A DNA stretch of 64,000 nt from assembly GCF_030378065.1 (NCBI RefSeq), contig NZ_JAUCGJ010000010.1:38619-102618 (forward strand), in the 5' to 3' direction. The translations under genes were made by a program, and so were the position numbers. The number at the start of each line of letters is the position of its first letter. Positions within the stretch are counted from its first letter, which is position 1. Positions 17,997 to 26,736 of the stretch are shown piece by piece. Below the pieces are notes generated by a model, which saw only the letters and a list, made by a program, of their open reading frames with translations, was not told where the DNA came from and did no database searches. Source of the stretch: Candidatus Venteria ishoeyi. GTDB lineage: Bacteria; Pseudomonadota; Gammaproteobacteria; Beggiatoales; Beggiatoaceae.

Positions 17997-19784
17997 ATGT
18001 TATGTAAAATAAGTTATAGTCTCATTTTTAGCCTTGTACTGGTGTTTTATAACACAACAGTCAACGCATTCAGCGTAGATAAGGGACAGCTTTATAATGC
18101 TCAAAACCAGCCTATCGTATTACAAGGCGTAAACTGGTTTGGTTTTGAAACCCAGGATCATGTGGTGCATGGGCTGTGGGCGCGTAACTGGCAGGACATG
18201 ATAGGGCAAATCAAAACCGCAGGATTTAACGCCGTGCGTCTGCCATTCTGCCCTGGCACCCTGCAAGGTGTTACCCCCGGTGCGATTGATGCGCAGCAAA
18301 ACCCGGATTTACAAGGCCTGGATTCACTGCAACTACTCGATAAGGTCATTGCAGAATTAGATAAGCAAGGGCTGTATATTTTACTGGATCACCATCGCCC
18401 GGACTGCAAGGCAATTTCCAACTTATGGTACACCGACAGCTACAGCGAAGCCCAGTGGCTTGAAGACTTGTCTTTTGTGGCACAGCGTTATGCGGGTATT
18501 TCCCATGTTATCGGCATTGACTTAAAAAATGAGCCACATGGTGAAGCCACCTGGGGTACTGGCAATGTGGCTACGGATTGGAACACTGCCGCAGAAAAAG
18601 CGGCTGCCGCTGTTTTAGCCGTTAATCCCCATTTATTGATATTTGTTGAAGGTGTGGAAAACAACCCACAGTGCAGCGGCGCGATCAACCACTGGTGGGG
18701 CGGCAACCTGGAGCCACAAGCCTGCCACCCGCTGGCAATTCCTGCCGATAAGCTGGTGTTTTCGCCTCATGTTTACGGGCCGGACGTGTATGCGCAGGAT
18801 TATTTCCAGGCCGCTGATTTTCCCGAAAATTTACCCGCAATTTGGGATGCCCATTTTGGTTATCTGGCAGCGCAAGGGCAAGCAGTGGTTCCGGGTGAAT
18901 TTGGTGGTCACTACGCCCCTGGCAGTGCCGATCAACAATGGCAGGATGCCTTTGTCAGCTATTTGCTCAACAAGAACATGCGCAGCTTTTTTTACTGGTC
19001 ATGGAATCCTAACAGCGGCGATACCGGCGGCATTCTCAATGATGATTGGCAGACGCTGCGGGAAGACAAACTGACCCTGCTACGGCGTTTAATGACAACA
19101 GATAATAGCAATACAAGCGAGCCTGTTACTGAACCCGTCACCGATCCCGCACCGGAAACCGATCCCCAGACACCGCCCGTTACCACGCCTGATTTTGACA
19201 GCCTGATACAAAACGGAACCTGTGCAGCCCGTTACCAGATTCGCAGCCAATGGCAGCAGGGCATGGTAGTGCAGGTTGAAATTTATAATACTGGCACGCA
19301 GGCGCTCAGCCCCTGGCAGTTGAACTGGCAGTTCCCCGCAGACCTGCGTATCGACAATTACTGGAATATCGCCTTGCAAAACCAAAACAGCCTGAGTGCC
19401 ATCCCCCTGGCCTGGAATAACATGATTCCTGCTGGTGGCAAAATTGAATTTGGTTTGCAACTGGGTTTTGCGCAGGCACCCACCCACTTATTTCTGCAAC
19501 CCGACTTAAGCTGTGGACAACAGCAAAGCACGCCTGAAATACCCCCGCTAACCGATAGCCGTTATACCCAGGGACATGCAGACGGTATCGCTTACTGCCA
19601 GCAAAATCCTGCGGCCTGTGGTTTGAGCCAGTGCCAGGACGATAGCGCACGTTATCACCCGGACAGCGGAGCCTTATATTTGCCACAGGTGCAACTGACG
19701 GGTCATGCCGAGCAGGGTTGGGAAGTGCATATGCAGCAACACAATGGCCTGTTTGAACTACGTGCCATATTACCCGTTGAGTAA
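17997..19784 (+). CDS. Secreted GH5 cellulase with CBM2 and an extra C-terminal module
   Basis: 595 residues from the ATG at 17997, which has GGAAGG nine bases upstream and starts a signal peptide (MLCKISYSLIFSLVLVFYN); ATGs at 17970 and 17988 are alternatives. The GH5 domain carries the acid/base Glu in IDLKNEPHG (about 179) and the nucleophile Glu in VVPGEFGGH (about 301). A Pro/Thr/Glu linker follows at about 375-400, then a family 2 carbohydrate-binding module (about 405-500, Trp-rich, NTGTQALSPWQLNW). The last ~75 residues form a Cys-containing module (YTQGHADGIAYCQQNPAACG). It is predicted to be an endo-beta-1,4-glucanase, exported by Sec and then perhaps by the type II secretion system whose genes lie nearby. 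Confidence 0.9.
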   Translation: MLCKISYSLIFSLVLVFYNTTVNAFSVDKGQLYNAQNQPIVLQGVNWFGFETQDHVVHGLWARNWQDMIGQIKTAGFNAVRLPFCPGTLQGVTPGAIDAQQNPDLQGLDSLQLLDKVIAELDKQGLYILLDHHRPDCKAISNLWYTDSYSEAQWLEDLSFVAQRYAGISHVIGIDLKNEPHGEATWGTGNVATDWNTAAEKAAAAVLAVNPHLLIFVEGVENNPQCSGAINHWWGGNLEPQACHPLAIPADKLVFSPHVYGPDVYAQDYFQAADFPENLPAIWDAHFGYLAAQGQAVVPGEFGGHYAPGSADQQWQDAFVSYLLNKNMRSFFYWSWNPNSGDTGGILNDDWQTLREDKLTLLRRLMTTDNSNTSEPVTEPVTDPAPETDPQTPPVTTPDFDSLIQNGTCAARYQIRSQWQQGMVVQVEIYNTGTQALSPWQLNWQFPADLRIDNYWNIALQNQNSLSAIPLAWNNMIPAGGKIEFGLQLGFAQAPTHLFLQPDLSCGQQQSTPEIPPLTDSRYTQGHADGIAYCQQNPAACGLSQCQDDSARYHPDSGALYLPQVQLTGHAEQGWEVHMQQHNGLFELRAILPVE

Positions 19785-19798
19785 TAAGAGTCTATACG

Positions 19799-20545
19799 AT
19801 GCTATTTAATTGGTTTGACAAAGCGCCACTGTTGGAAGAAGCTTCTACACAGTGGTTATTACAAAGTTTTTCCTGGTGCAGAGATCACTTCGATGCAGAT
19901 TTTTTTTACCAGCAAACCCCCTTGGTGATTCCCAGTAATCAGTTTTTCCCTGGACGTGCCGATAGTGTTCACGGTATGGCAGAATTGATTTTTGAGCGGG
20001 TTAAAACCTATGCGGGCATGGCGCACTGGCCTTTTGAACTGCTGGAGCCAGGGCAGTGCGCTCTGGATGCACCGCTTCAGATACAGATTGAAGACCCTTT
20101 GCGTGGCACAGACCTGCCACCAGCGGCGGCAGATTTGCCCCGCCTTCCCGTGCAATACGATCCCCGGCAAATCAACAACCCGGAAGCGATGATCGCCACC
20201 TATGCTCACGCCCTGGCTTATTATCTCAGCGGCACCGCCACTCAGCCCCCGCCCGGTGACCCCGAACACCACCCTCATGCCACTGAAGTGCTGGCTATTT
20301 TTATGGGTTTTGGCCTGATGTTCGCCAACAGCGCCTTTACCTTTCGCGGTGGCTGTGGCAGTTGTCAAACCGTAGGTCGTGCCGCATATCTATCGGAGTT
20401 TGAAGCCACCTATGCGCTGGCAATTTTTTGTGTATTAAAAGAAATCCCGCCACGGCAGGTAACACCCTATTTGAAAAAACACTTGCGTGGTTTTTTCAAA
20501 CGCGCAATGCGGGAAGTTTCTGTGGAAAATATTAAGAAAGGTTAA
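19799..20545 (+). CDS. Conserved hypothetical protein
   Basis: 248 residues, starting 14 bases after the cellulase. No signal peptide is seen. A His-rich stretch, PEHHPHATEVLAIFMGFGLM, is followed by RGGCGSCQTVGRAAYLSEFEATYALAIF. The histidines, the two cysteines and the downstream Glu could bind a metal, but I do not recognise the family. The C terminus is basic and amphipathic. Its placement hints at co-transcription with the cellulase, without functional support. A dyad-repeat block begins at its stop codon. Confidence 0.7.
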   Translation: MLFNWFDKAPLLEEASTQWLLQSFSWCRDHFDADFFYQQTPLVIPSNQFFPGRADSVHGMAELIFERVKTYAGMAHWPFELLEPGQCALDAPLQIQIEDPLRGTDLPPAAADLPRLPVQYDPRQINNPEAMIATYAHALAYYLSGTATQPPPGDPEHHPHATEVLAIFMGFGLMFANSAFTFRGGCGSCQTVGRAAYLSEFEATYALAIFCVLKEIPPRQVTPYLKKHLRGFFKRAMREVSVENIKKG

Positions 20546-20960
20546 AACCTTCGCCTTTCAGGCGAACAGATTTATTTCTAATGTTTAACGGTAAAACTTA
20601 AAATATGGGTTTTAGCGCTAACACCCCAAAGGGGTATTTTAATATAGCCTGGGGCAGCGCCCCAGGTAGGTTGTTTTGTTGAATTAGAGCCCTGAAAGGG
20701 CTCTGGTATCATCACATTACACACCCAGGGCGTTGCCCTGGGCTGGTATGTTATACCCCTTTGGGGCTGGCTGAATATTTTCTTAAGTTAATGGTAGTGG
20801 GGCAGCGCCCCAGGGTAGAGAATGACACGGATACAATTCCAGGGGTGTTACCCCTGGCTATATTAATGCGCCCCGTTGGGGCTAAACAACAGGGTTTGTC
20901 CGCCCTGTATCTTGGCTTTCAGCCGCCAAACGCTCTAATCCACTCGTCTTTTAGCGGGTG
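20533..20960. repeat. Interspersed G+C-rich dyad repeat block, copy 1
   Basis: This 428-base stretch is a chain of short dyads: CGCCTTTCAGGCGA, CACCCCAAAGGGGT, CCTGGGGCAGCGCCCCAGG, GCCCTGAAAGGGC, CCCAGGGCGTTGCCCTGGG, CCAGGGGTGTTACCCCTGG and CCCCGTTGGGGC, joined by A+T-rich spacers such as TTTTAATATAGC. Long segments are nearly identical to 54361-54716, and 46775-47050 holds the same units inverted. It fills the space between a hypothetical gene and fumarase. Open frames across it are by-products of the repeat. About 96 bases of unremarkable A+T-rich DNA separate it from the fumarase ATG. Confidence 0.9.
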
Positions 20961-21056
20961 GTTGTTTAGTTCCATCTCGCCCAGTGAATTTTTCACTGGG
21001 AATTTACCCAGATATTTCATAAATATGCTCATCGTTAATATGTTAAATCCAGCACC

Positions 21057-22562
21057 ATGACAACATCTATTAAAAAAAATGATTTTATTCAAAGCATCGC
21101 TGATGGTTTTCAGTTTATTTCCTATTACCATCCCATAGATTACATTCAAAGTCTGCACCAGGCCTGGCAAAAGGAGAAATCACCGGCAGCCAAAGATGCC
21201 ATGGCACAGATTTTAATCAACTCCAGAATGTGCGCCCAGGGCCATCGCCCAATTTGCCAGGATACCGGTATTGCCGTGGTGTTTCTGGACATTGGTATGG
21301 ATGTTTCCTGGGATACGGATTTAAGCATTCAGGAGATGGTGGATGAAGGTGTGCGCCGTGCTTATAACCACCCGGATAACCGCCTGCGCGCTTCAGTGTT
21401 AGATGATCCTGCGGGGCGACGACAAAATACCCGCGATAATACTCCGGCAGTGGTGCATATCAATCTGGTGCCGGGCAATACGCTGGAAGTGCGTCTGGCA
21501 GCCAAAGGCGGTGGCTCGGAAAACAAGGCTCGGTTTGCCATGCTCAATCCCGGTGCATCTATTGTTGACTGGGTGTTGGACACAGTGCCGGGGATGGGCG
21601 CGGGTTGGTGTCCGCCGGGTATGCTGGGCATCGGTATTGGCGGCACGGCGGAAAAAGCCATGTTACTGGCAAAGCAAGCCTTGCTGGAACCCATTGATAT
21701 TCAACTCTTGCGGGAAAAAGGTGCAGACAATCATCTGCAAGCTTTGCGCCTGGAACTCTATGAAAAAGTCAATGCACTGGGTATCGGCGCACAAGGCCTG
21801 GGTGGCTTGACCACGGTGCTGGATGTAAAAATTCTGGATTACCCAACACATGCAGCTTCCTTGCCTGTTGCCATGATCCCCAACTGCGCCGCCACCCGGC
21901 ATATACATTTCAGCCTGGATGGTAGTGGCCCGGTGGCGTTACAAGCACCTGCACTGGAAGATTGGCCGGATATTACTTACACACCACAAGCACAGGTACG
22001 CCGCGTAAATCTGGAGAATCTGGATAAGGCCGACATTCAAAGCTGGAAAGCCGGAGAGCAGATATTATTATCCGGGAAAATCCTGACCGGACGTGATGCC
22101 GCGCATCAACGTATTCAACAAATGCTGGCGCAAGGCCAAAGCTTACCCGTTGATTTTCAGGGACGTTTTATTTATTACGTAGGGCCAGTTGATCCGATTG
22201 CCGGTGAAGTAGTTGGCCCGGCAGGCCCGACCACTGCCACCCGCATGGACCCTTATACCGACATGATGCTGACAGAAACCGGCTTGCTGGGCATGATAGG
22301 CAAGGCAGAGCGAGGGCAGGCCACCATAGACAGCATCGCCAAACATGGCTCTGTGTACTTAATGGCTGTCGGCGGCGCGGCTTATCTGGTGTCTAAAGCG
22401 ATTTGTAAAGCGCAAGTTTTAGCTTTTGAAGATTTGGGTATGGAAGCGATTTATGAATTTGAAATCAAAGATATGCCCGTGACCGTTGCCGTGGATGCAA
22501 AAGGCCGCGCCGTACATCAAACCGGGCCGTTGGAATGGCGGATTCCGGTTTCTGATATTTAA
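21057..22562 (+). CDS. fumA: Class I (iron-sulfur) fumarate hydratase
   Basis: 501 residues, single-chain class I fumarase with the N-terminal Fe-S hydro-lyase domain and the C-terminal beta domain fused. Candidate cluster cysteines are in PICQDTG, GWCPPG and IPNCAATRH. The C-terminal GPVDPIAGEVVGPAGPTTATRMD is the typical swivel-domain segment. It interconverts fumarate and malate in the TCA cycle using a [4Fe-4S] cluster. E. coli FumA is 548 residues, so this is a slightly short but complete member. It stands alone and converges on recA. Confidence 0.92.
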   Translation: MTTSIKKNDFIQSIADGFQFISYYHPIDYIQSLHQAWQKEKSPAAKDAMAQILINSRMCAQGHRPICQDTGIAVVFLDIGMDVSWDTDLSIQEMVDEGVRRAYNHPDNRLRASVLDDPAGRRQNTRDNTPAVVHINLVPGNTLEVRLAAKGGGSENKARFAMLNPGASIVDWVLDTVPGMGAGWCPPGMLGIGIGGTAEKAMLLAKQALLEPIDIQLLREKGADNHLQALRLELYEKVNALGIGAQGLGGLTTVLDVKILDYPTHAASLPVAMIPNCAATRHIHFSLDGSGPVALQAPALEDWPDITYTPQAQVRRVNLENLDKADIQSWKAGEQILLSGKILTGRDAAHQRIQQMLAQGQSLPVDFQGRFIYYVGPVDPIAGEVVGPAGPTTATRMDPYTDMMLTETGLLGMIGKAERGQATIDSIAKHGSVYLMAVGGAAYLVSKAICKAQVLAFEDLGMEAIYEFEIKDMPVTVAVDAKGRAVHQTGPLEWRIPVSDI

Positions 22563-22572
22563 CCTGAGGTTC

Positions 22573-22626
22573 GACGTAAGCTTCTTTCAGCCGTGATACG
22601 GCTGAAAACCGCTTCCGTCTTACGTC
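22573..22626. terminator. Nested bidirectional terminator between fumarase and recA
   Basis: The inner stem is TTTCAGCCGT/ACGGCTGAAA with a three-base loop at 22585-22607. The outer arms GACGTAAG and CTTACGTC are at 22573-22580 and 22619-22626. It sits between two convergent stop codons, so it can end both transcripts. Confidence 0.7.
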
Positions 22627-22629
22627 AGC

Positions 22630-23679
22630 TTATTTGTTTTTTTTAGCACTTTCCTTGCTTTCTTTTTCTTTCGTTTCCTCTGTCGCTTTTTGAGGCATCA
22701 TTTTTTCGCGGATTAGTTTCTCAATACCAGCAGCAGTTTCCGGGTTTTCTTTCATATACAAGCGTACATTTTCCTTACCCTGACCAATACGATCACCATT
22801 GTAACTGTACCAGGCTCCCGCCTTGTTAATCAGTCCCTGTTTAACGCCCATATCGATAATTTCACTTTCGCGGGAAATGCCTTCGCCATAGATAATGTCG
22901 AAAATCACTTCCTTAAAGGGCGGCGCGATTTTGTTTTTTAACACCTTCACCCGGGTTTCATTACCGACCACTTCATCACCGCGTTTAATCGCACCGATAC
23001 GGCGTATATCCAGGCGCACTGAGGCATAAAATTTCAGCGCGTTACCACCGGTGGTGGTTTCCGGGTTGCCGAACATAACACCGATTTTCATACGAATCTG
23101 GTTAATAAAAACAACCAAAGTATTAGAGCGTTTGATATTGGCGGTTAATTTACGCAGTGCCTGAGACATTAAACGCGCCTGCAAACCCACATGGGTGTCG
23201 CCCATTTCCCCTTCAATTTCTGCTTTAGGCGTTAGCGCGGCAACGGAATCAATGACGACAACATCAACAGCACTGGAGCGTACCAGCATATCGGCAATTT
23301 CCAGCGCCTGTTCGCCAGTATCCGGCTGGGAAACCAGTAGTTCATCAACATCGACACCAAGATTTTCCGCATAAGCGGGGTCTAAAGCATGTTCGGCATC
23401 AATAAAAGCCGCCGTGCCACCTTGTTTTTGAATTTCCGCTACCACATGCAAGGTCAAGGTGGTTTTACCGGAAGATTCCGGGCCGTAGATTTCAACCACG
23501 CGCCCCCGAGGCAGACCGCCGATGCCCAGCGCAATATCCAGACCCAGTGAGCCGGTTGAAACGCTTTCGATATTAGTCACCGCACGATCATCACCCAAAC
23601 GCATGACTGCGCCTTTGCCAAATTGTTTTTCGATTTGCAGCAAGGTGGTGCCCAGGGCTTTTTTACGATTCTCATCCAT
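22630..23679 (-). CDS. recA: Recombinase RecA
   Basis: 349 residues, full length. Visible are the P-loop [10 protein letters not shown], the [13 protein letters not shown] region, [21 protein letters not shown], loop L2 [16 protein letters not shown], and the basic/acidic C-terminal tail. RecA forms the filament for homologous recombination and triggers LexA autocleavage. The ATG at 23679 has AAGAGG upstream. A near-consensus LexA box lies 43 bases upstream, and no recX follows, unlike many relatives. Confidence 0.98.
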   Translation of the reverse strand: MDENRKKALGTTLLQIEKQFGKGAVMRLGDDRAVTNIESVSTGSLGLDIALGIGGLPRGRVVEIYGPESSGKTTLTLHVVAEIQKQGGTAAFIDAEHALDPAYAENLGVDVDELLVSQPDTGEQALEIADMLVRSSAVDVVVIDSVAALTPKAEIEGEMGDTHVGLQARLMSQALRKLTANIKRSNTLVVFINQIRMKIGVMFGNPETTTGGNALKFYASVRLDIRRIGAIKRGDEVVGNETRVKVLKNKIAPPFKEVIFDIIYGEGISRESEIIDMGVKQGLINKAGAWYSYNGDRIGQGKENVRLYMKENPETAAGIEKLIREKMMPQKATEETKEKESKESAKKNK

Positions 23680-23686
23680 TTTTTTC

Positions 23687-23720
23687 AGCCTCTTGATAGT
23701 ATTAGCCTCTTGATAGTATT
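23687..23720. repeat. Exact 17-bp tandem duplication in the recA leader
   Basis: AGCCTCTTGATAGTATT occurs twice back to back (23687-23703 and 23704-23720). Read on the - strand, each copy supplies an AAGAGG Shine-Dalgarno, so the leader carries a duplicated ribosome site; only the proximal one is well spaced. Confidence 0.9.
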
Positions 23721-23721
23721 C

Positions 23722-23737
23722 CTGTATAAATATACAT
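23722..23737 (-). promoter_or_regulatory. LexA (SOS) box upstream of recA
   Basis: CTGTATAAATATACAT matches the gammaproteobacterial CTGT-N8-ACAG operator at seven of eight fixed positions, with an A+T-only spacer. It is 43 bases ahead of the recA ATG, the normal place. SOS control is inferred from this. Confidence 0.8.
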
Positions 23738-23795
23738 GTATATTAACACAGTAACATTGGAATCGCTTTAATAATTCCTGGCTGAAAAATAAGCA

Positions 23796-23814
23796 GATAA
23801 AATTCTCGCTCCTA
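23796..23814. mobile_element. Terminal fragment of the AGGAGTGAG MITE-like element
   Basis: The motif ATAAAATTCTCGCTCCT equals the right end of the elements at 26174-26334 and 26457-26628. No matching left end was found close by, so this is a relic. Confidence 0.6.
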
Positions 23815-23967
23815 AGGCAATACTTTAATTATGCAGCGTAATCACAATGCTGATACCAATAACCTGAACTGGCAGTCCTTGATAAGTGGCGTTATAACTG
23901 AAAACTCCGAAGAACTTTTTTGCTTTTAATAAAATCAATGGCTTACAGGCTTTTCCAGAGTTTTCAG

Positions 23968-26103
23968 TTACTCAATAACCGGTGCACCAATATTGGTGGC
24001 GCTTTTCAGACGTTGCAGTAAAGTCTGCCAGTTTACTCGATGATTAAAACCAATCACATCAATACGTGGCAGGCCGCCGCCTTTGACGATGTAATAACCC
24101 TGTTTGGCAGGTTCCACGCCACTCATCTGGCAGGTGTTATTTTTTAGCACACAGCCCCAGCCGATACGAGCATAAGAAAATGCGGAAAATACTCGTAATA
24201 TACTGCGGGATAAGGCATCAGTGACGCTGGCACCGCCGAGGCTGGAGAGGTTGTTCAATGCCTTCTGGCTGATTTTATGCGGACTGCGATCCTTTTCAGG
24301 GGTACCAAACCAGGCGTCAAAAGCGACAGGTTGCCAGTTGTACAAATGCAGTTTGCGAATATAACCATCCAGTCGCCCGGAAATCTCGCCAAATTCAAAA
24401 AAGCGTGTAAGCAATTCTAAATCCAGTTGCTTAAAATCAACCTTGCCCCGCAATTGTGGGGTTTCGCCGAAAGGATTTTGCAGGCTTAAATTGTGAATAA
24501 TGACATCACCATCAAACACTTTCAGTAATAACGCGCCTTCAATACGCAATTGCTGTTTCTGGTAGTGAATTGCAGGAATCACTGCCGCCAATTCACCACC
24601 CAATTCAGGAAATCCCAGTGTATGTGATAAGGCAGACATGGAAATGGGTTTGAAATTAGCGGAAAGTTTTGCGCTATAGTTTGCTGGTTTTCCTCCCAGA
24701 CCACTGATTTCCAGTGTATTTAGCGTCACAGAGCCATCTAATAAGCGACTTTTCCAGGGTTGTAATAAACGCAATTTGTCGCCAAGTATTTCCAGTTTGC
24801 AATAAGCCGCAGGCAAGCTTAATGTTCCCAGTTGCAGCCCTGACCAGCTTATCTGACTGGGTTTTATGGGTGCATTATTAGGTGGTTTTTCTGATAACCA
24901 GTGCAAGCTGCCATTGATGCTCCGAATGCTTGTTGTAGCAGTGCTGAGACTGACCCGAGACAGCGTCAGCGTTGCGCTGCTGGCCTTATCCCAATCCAGG
25001 CGAGCACTGATTAAACCGCGCAGACGTAAATTGGATTGTGCTGTCTCCAGCCATGCTTGCAGATAGTATTTTTGTAAATTTTTCAGTGAACTGGGAAATA
25101 ATTCCAGATGCAGTTTTTTAAATGCGCTGGCTTTGCCTGGAAAATAAAAACCACGCGCCTGCCATTCCAGAATGTCTTTATGTAGATAATGCAATTTCCG
25201 AACATGCAGACGGGATTTGCGTGCAGACCAATCCAGTTCTGTTTGTATGACTATCGGTGCTTTTTGAACTTCGATAAAGGCAGGTTCGGCATAAACTGCA
25301 CCGCTGTATAATTTCAGCCGCGTGGAAATTGCCCAGTCTTGTTTAACTTGGCGTAGATTCAGTGCCAACTCAAATTTCAGGTTTTCTGTGGCGATAGTGC
25401 CCTGCGCATTATTCAGCGTCAGACCTTTTTGTTTGCCACGACTGCTGATTGTGCCGGAAATTTTTTCTAATGTGGTTTTACCCTGTAAATCCAGTTCTGC
25501 ATTGAGTGGCAATGTCAGCTCAAATCCTGCGGGTAGTTTTGGCAGCCATTTTTGCCAGAGGCGCAACCACCAGCCGGATAAACGCTGATGGGAGAAATTT
25601 TTAAGCTGGATATTCAGTTTCCAGCGTTTTCCCGGCCCTTGCCAGTTGACATGAAGATTAACCCGCCCACCACCGAGTTTAATACCGGTTAACCAGAGTT
25701 TTAGTGCGGCGCTGGGTTTATGGTACTCAAAGCGCAACAGGCTGTTACGGTATACGGGCAATTGCGCCAGGGTTAAGCGGCCTTTAACGCAGGTCAGTTT
25801 ATTTGCCGTATCAATGAGCTGCGCACAATGCAGTTCCAATTGTTTTAACGTGGTGCTGCCCGTGCCTTGCAGTAGTGCTTGCAAGGCAGGTATTTTCAAC
25901 TTAGCCGCTTTGAGTTTTACCGATAAGCTGTTATCTGCGCGCAACTCAAGCTGAAATTGAGGCTGGGTGATTTCCATGCCCACAGCTTGCAGGCTGTTCA
26001 TTTGTAAATTTAAGCTATCCAATGCCCAGGCAGCAGGTACTAATACAAAGAACAGCCCGTTACAAATCAGCCATTGTGTAAATTGACAGGTTATTTTTTT
26101 CAA
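23968..26103 (-). CDS. YdbH-family (AsmA-like) envelope protein
   Basis: 711 residues with an N-terminal signal/anchor (MKKITCQFTQWLICNGLFFVL). A long run of beta-rich segments follows, typical of AsmA-like proteins. The C-terminal part has the YdbH hallmarks: LRGKVDFKQLDLELLTRFF, GRLDGYIRKLHL, and DALSRSILRVFSAFSYARIGWGC. E. coli YdbH works with TamB and YhdP in phospholipid transport to the outer membrane; a similar role is inferred. In E. coli a small lipoprotein (YnbE) follows ydbH, but here the gene is followed directly by a gap and recA. The ATG is preceded by about 600 bases containing two MITE-like copies. Confidence 0.82.
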   Translation of the reverse strand: MKKITCQFTQWLICNGLFFVLVPAAWALDSLNLQMNSLQAVGMEITQPQFQLELRADNSLSVKLKAAKLKIPALQALLQGTGSTTLKQLELHCAQLIDTANKLTCVKGRLTLAQLPVYRNSLLRFEYHKPSAALKLWLTGIKLGGGRVNLHVNWQGPGKRWKLNIQLKNFSHQRLSGWWLRLWQKWLPKLPAGFELTLPLNAELDLQGKTTLEKISGTISSRGKQKGLTLNNAQGTIATENLKFELALNLRQVKQDWAISTRLKLYSGAVYAEPAFIEVQKAPIVIQTELDWSARKSRLHVRKLHYLHKDILEWQARGFYFPGKASAFKKLHLELFPSSLKNLQKYYLQAWLETAQSNLRLRGLISARLDWDKASSATLTLSRVSLSTATTSIRSINGSLHWLSEKPPNNAPIKPSQISWSGLQLGTLSLPAAYCKLEILGDKLRLLQPWKSRLLDGSVTLNTLEISGLGGKPANYSAKLSANFKPISMSALSHTLGFPELGGELAAVIPAIHYQKQQLRIEGALLLKVFDGDVIIHNLSLQNPFGETPQLRGKVDFKQLDLELLTRFFEFGEISGRLDGYIRKLHLYNWQPVAFDAWFGTPEKDRSPHKISQKALNNLSSLGGASVTDALSRSILRVFSAFSYARIGWGCVLKNNTCQMSGVEPAKQGYYIVKGGGLPRIDVIGFNHRVNWQTLLQRLKSATNIGAPVIE

Positions 26104-26173
26104 AATATGTTATAAAGTTGTGACTATTTTAATGGAAATATCTTAAGGCACTATTAATTAATTTTATTAATTA

Positions 26174-26334
26174 AAGAGCGAGGATGAAATAAGAACCGAA
26201 ACTGGACGCAGGATTTTTGTTCATTTTCAAGGTATGAAAACAGGCGTACAAGCAGCTTATGTTGCAGTTTTCATAACACAGAAAATGGAGAAAAAGGCCA
26301 GCTTGGTTTCGGGAATTATAAAATCCTCGTTCCT
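26174..26334. mobile_element. MITE-like element, copy A (diverged)
   Basis: About 161 bases. The left end AAGAGCGAGGATGAAAT and the right end ATAAAATCCTCGTTCCT are imperfect inverted repeats. The interior shares GCAGGATTTTTGTTCATTTT and CAGAAAATGGAGAAAAAG with the other copies. It contains no coding capacity. It lies in the 633-base gap between the YdbH gene and a response regulator; the rest of that gap up to copy B shows nothing recognisable. Confidence 0.8.
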
Positions 26335-26456
26335 AAGTGCCGCCGATAATATAAAAGCCGCTAAAGCCGACTGTATAAGTAAAGCATCTGTTTGCAATTT
26401 ATTCCACTGATGGGGTAATTGCAGATTCGATTATCAGCAGGTATTTGATAACACTA

Positions 26457-26628
26457 AGGAGTGAGGATAAAATAAATACAGAAACTGGGCGCAGGATTTT
26501 TATTCATTTTCAAGGCGTGAAAACAGGCGCATAGCAAGCTATGTAACTGCCTAAGTCCAAACAGGCGGAACGCAGAAAATGGAGAAAAAGACCAGCCAAG
26601 TTGCTGAAGTTATAAAATTCTCACTCCT
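26457..26628. mobile_element. MITE-like element, copy B (near full length)
   Basis: 172 bases bounded by AGGAGTGAGGATAAAAT and ATAAAATTCTCACTCCT. The interior has GCGCAGGATTTTTATTCATT and a CGCATAGCAAGCTATG dyad. Non-coding, with terminal inverted repeats, consistent with a non-autonomous element. No transposase gene is in the window. Confidence 0.85.
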
Positions 26629-26736
26629 AATACTAGCTCAGTGTAATTTTTCGCTGTGTGATAATAATCAAATAATAAACAGGATTTTAGAGGATATGCG
26701 TAAGTTACGCTCGCATTTTATCAGGATGATTGCCAC

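Noticed and set aside
20533..20960. CRISPR array from regularly recurring palindromes
   Set aside because: Units differ in sequence and spacing, spacers are themselves shared between blocks, and no cas gene is present.
20761..21060. Open frame of 99 codons across the dyad repeats; a similar one at 54527-54769
   Set aside because: Both translate the same repeat (NDTIPGVLPLAILMRPVGAK...), start within it and lack ribosome sites; the similarity comes from repeated DNA, not from a protein family.
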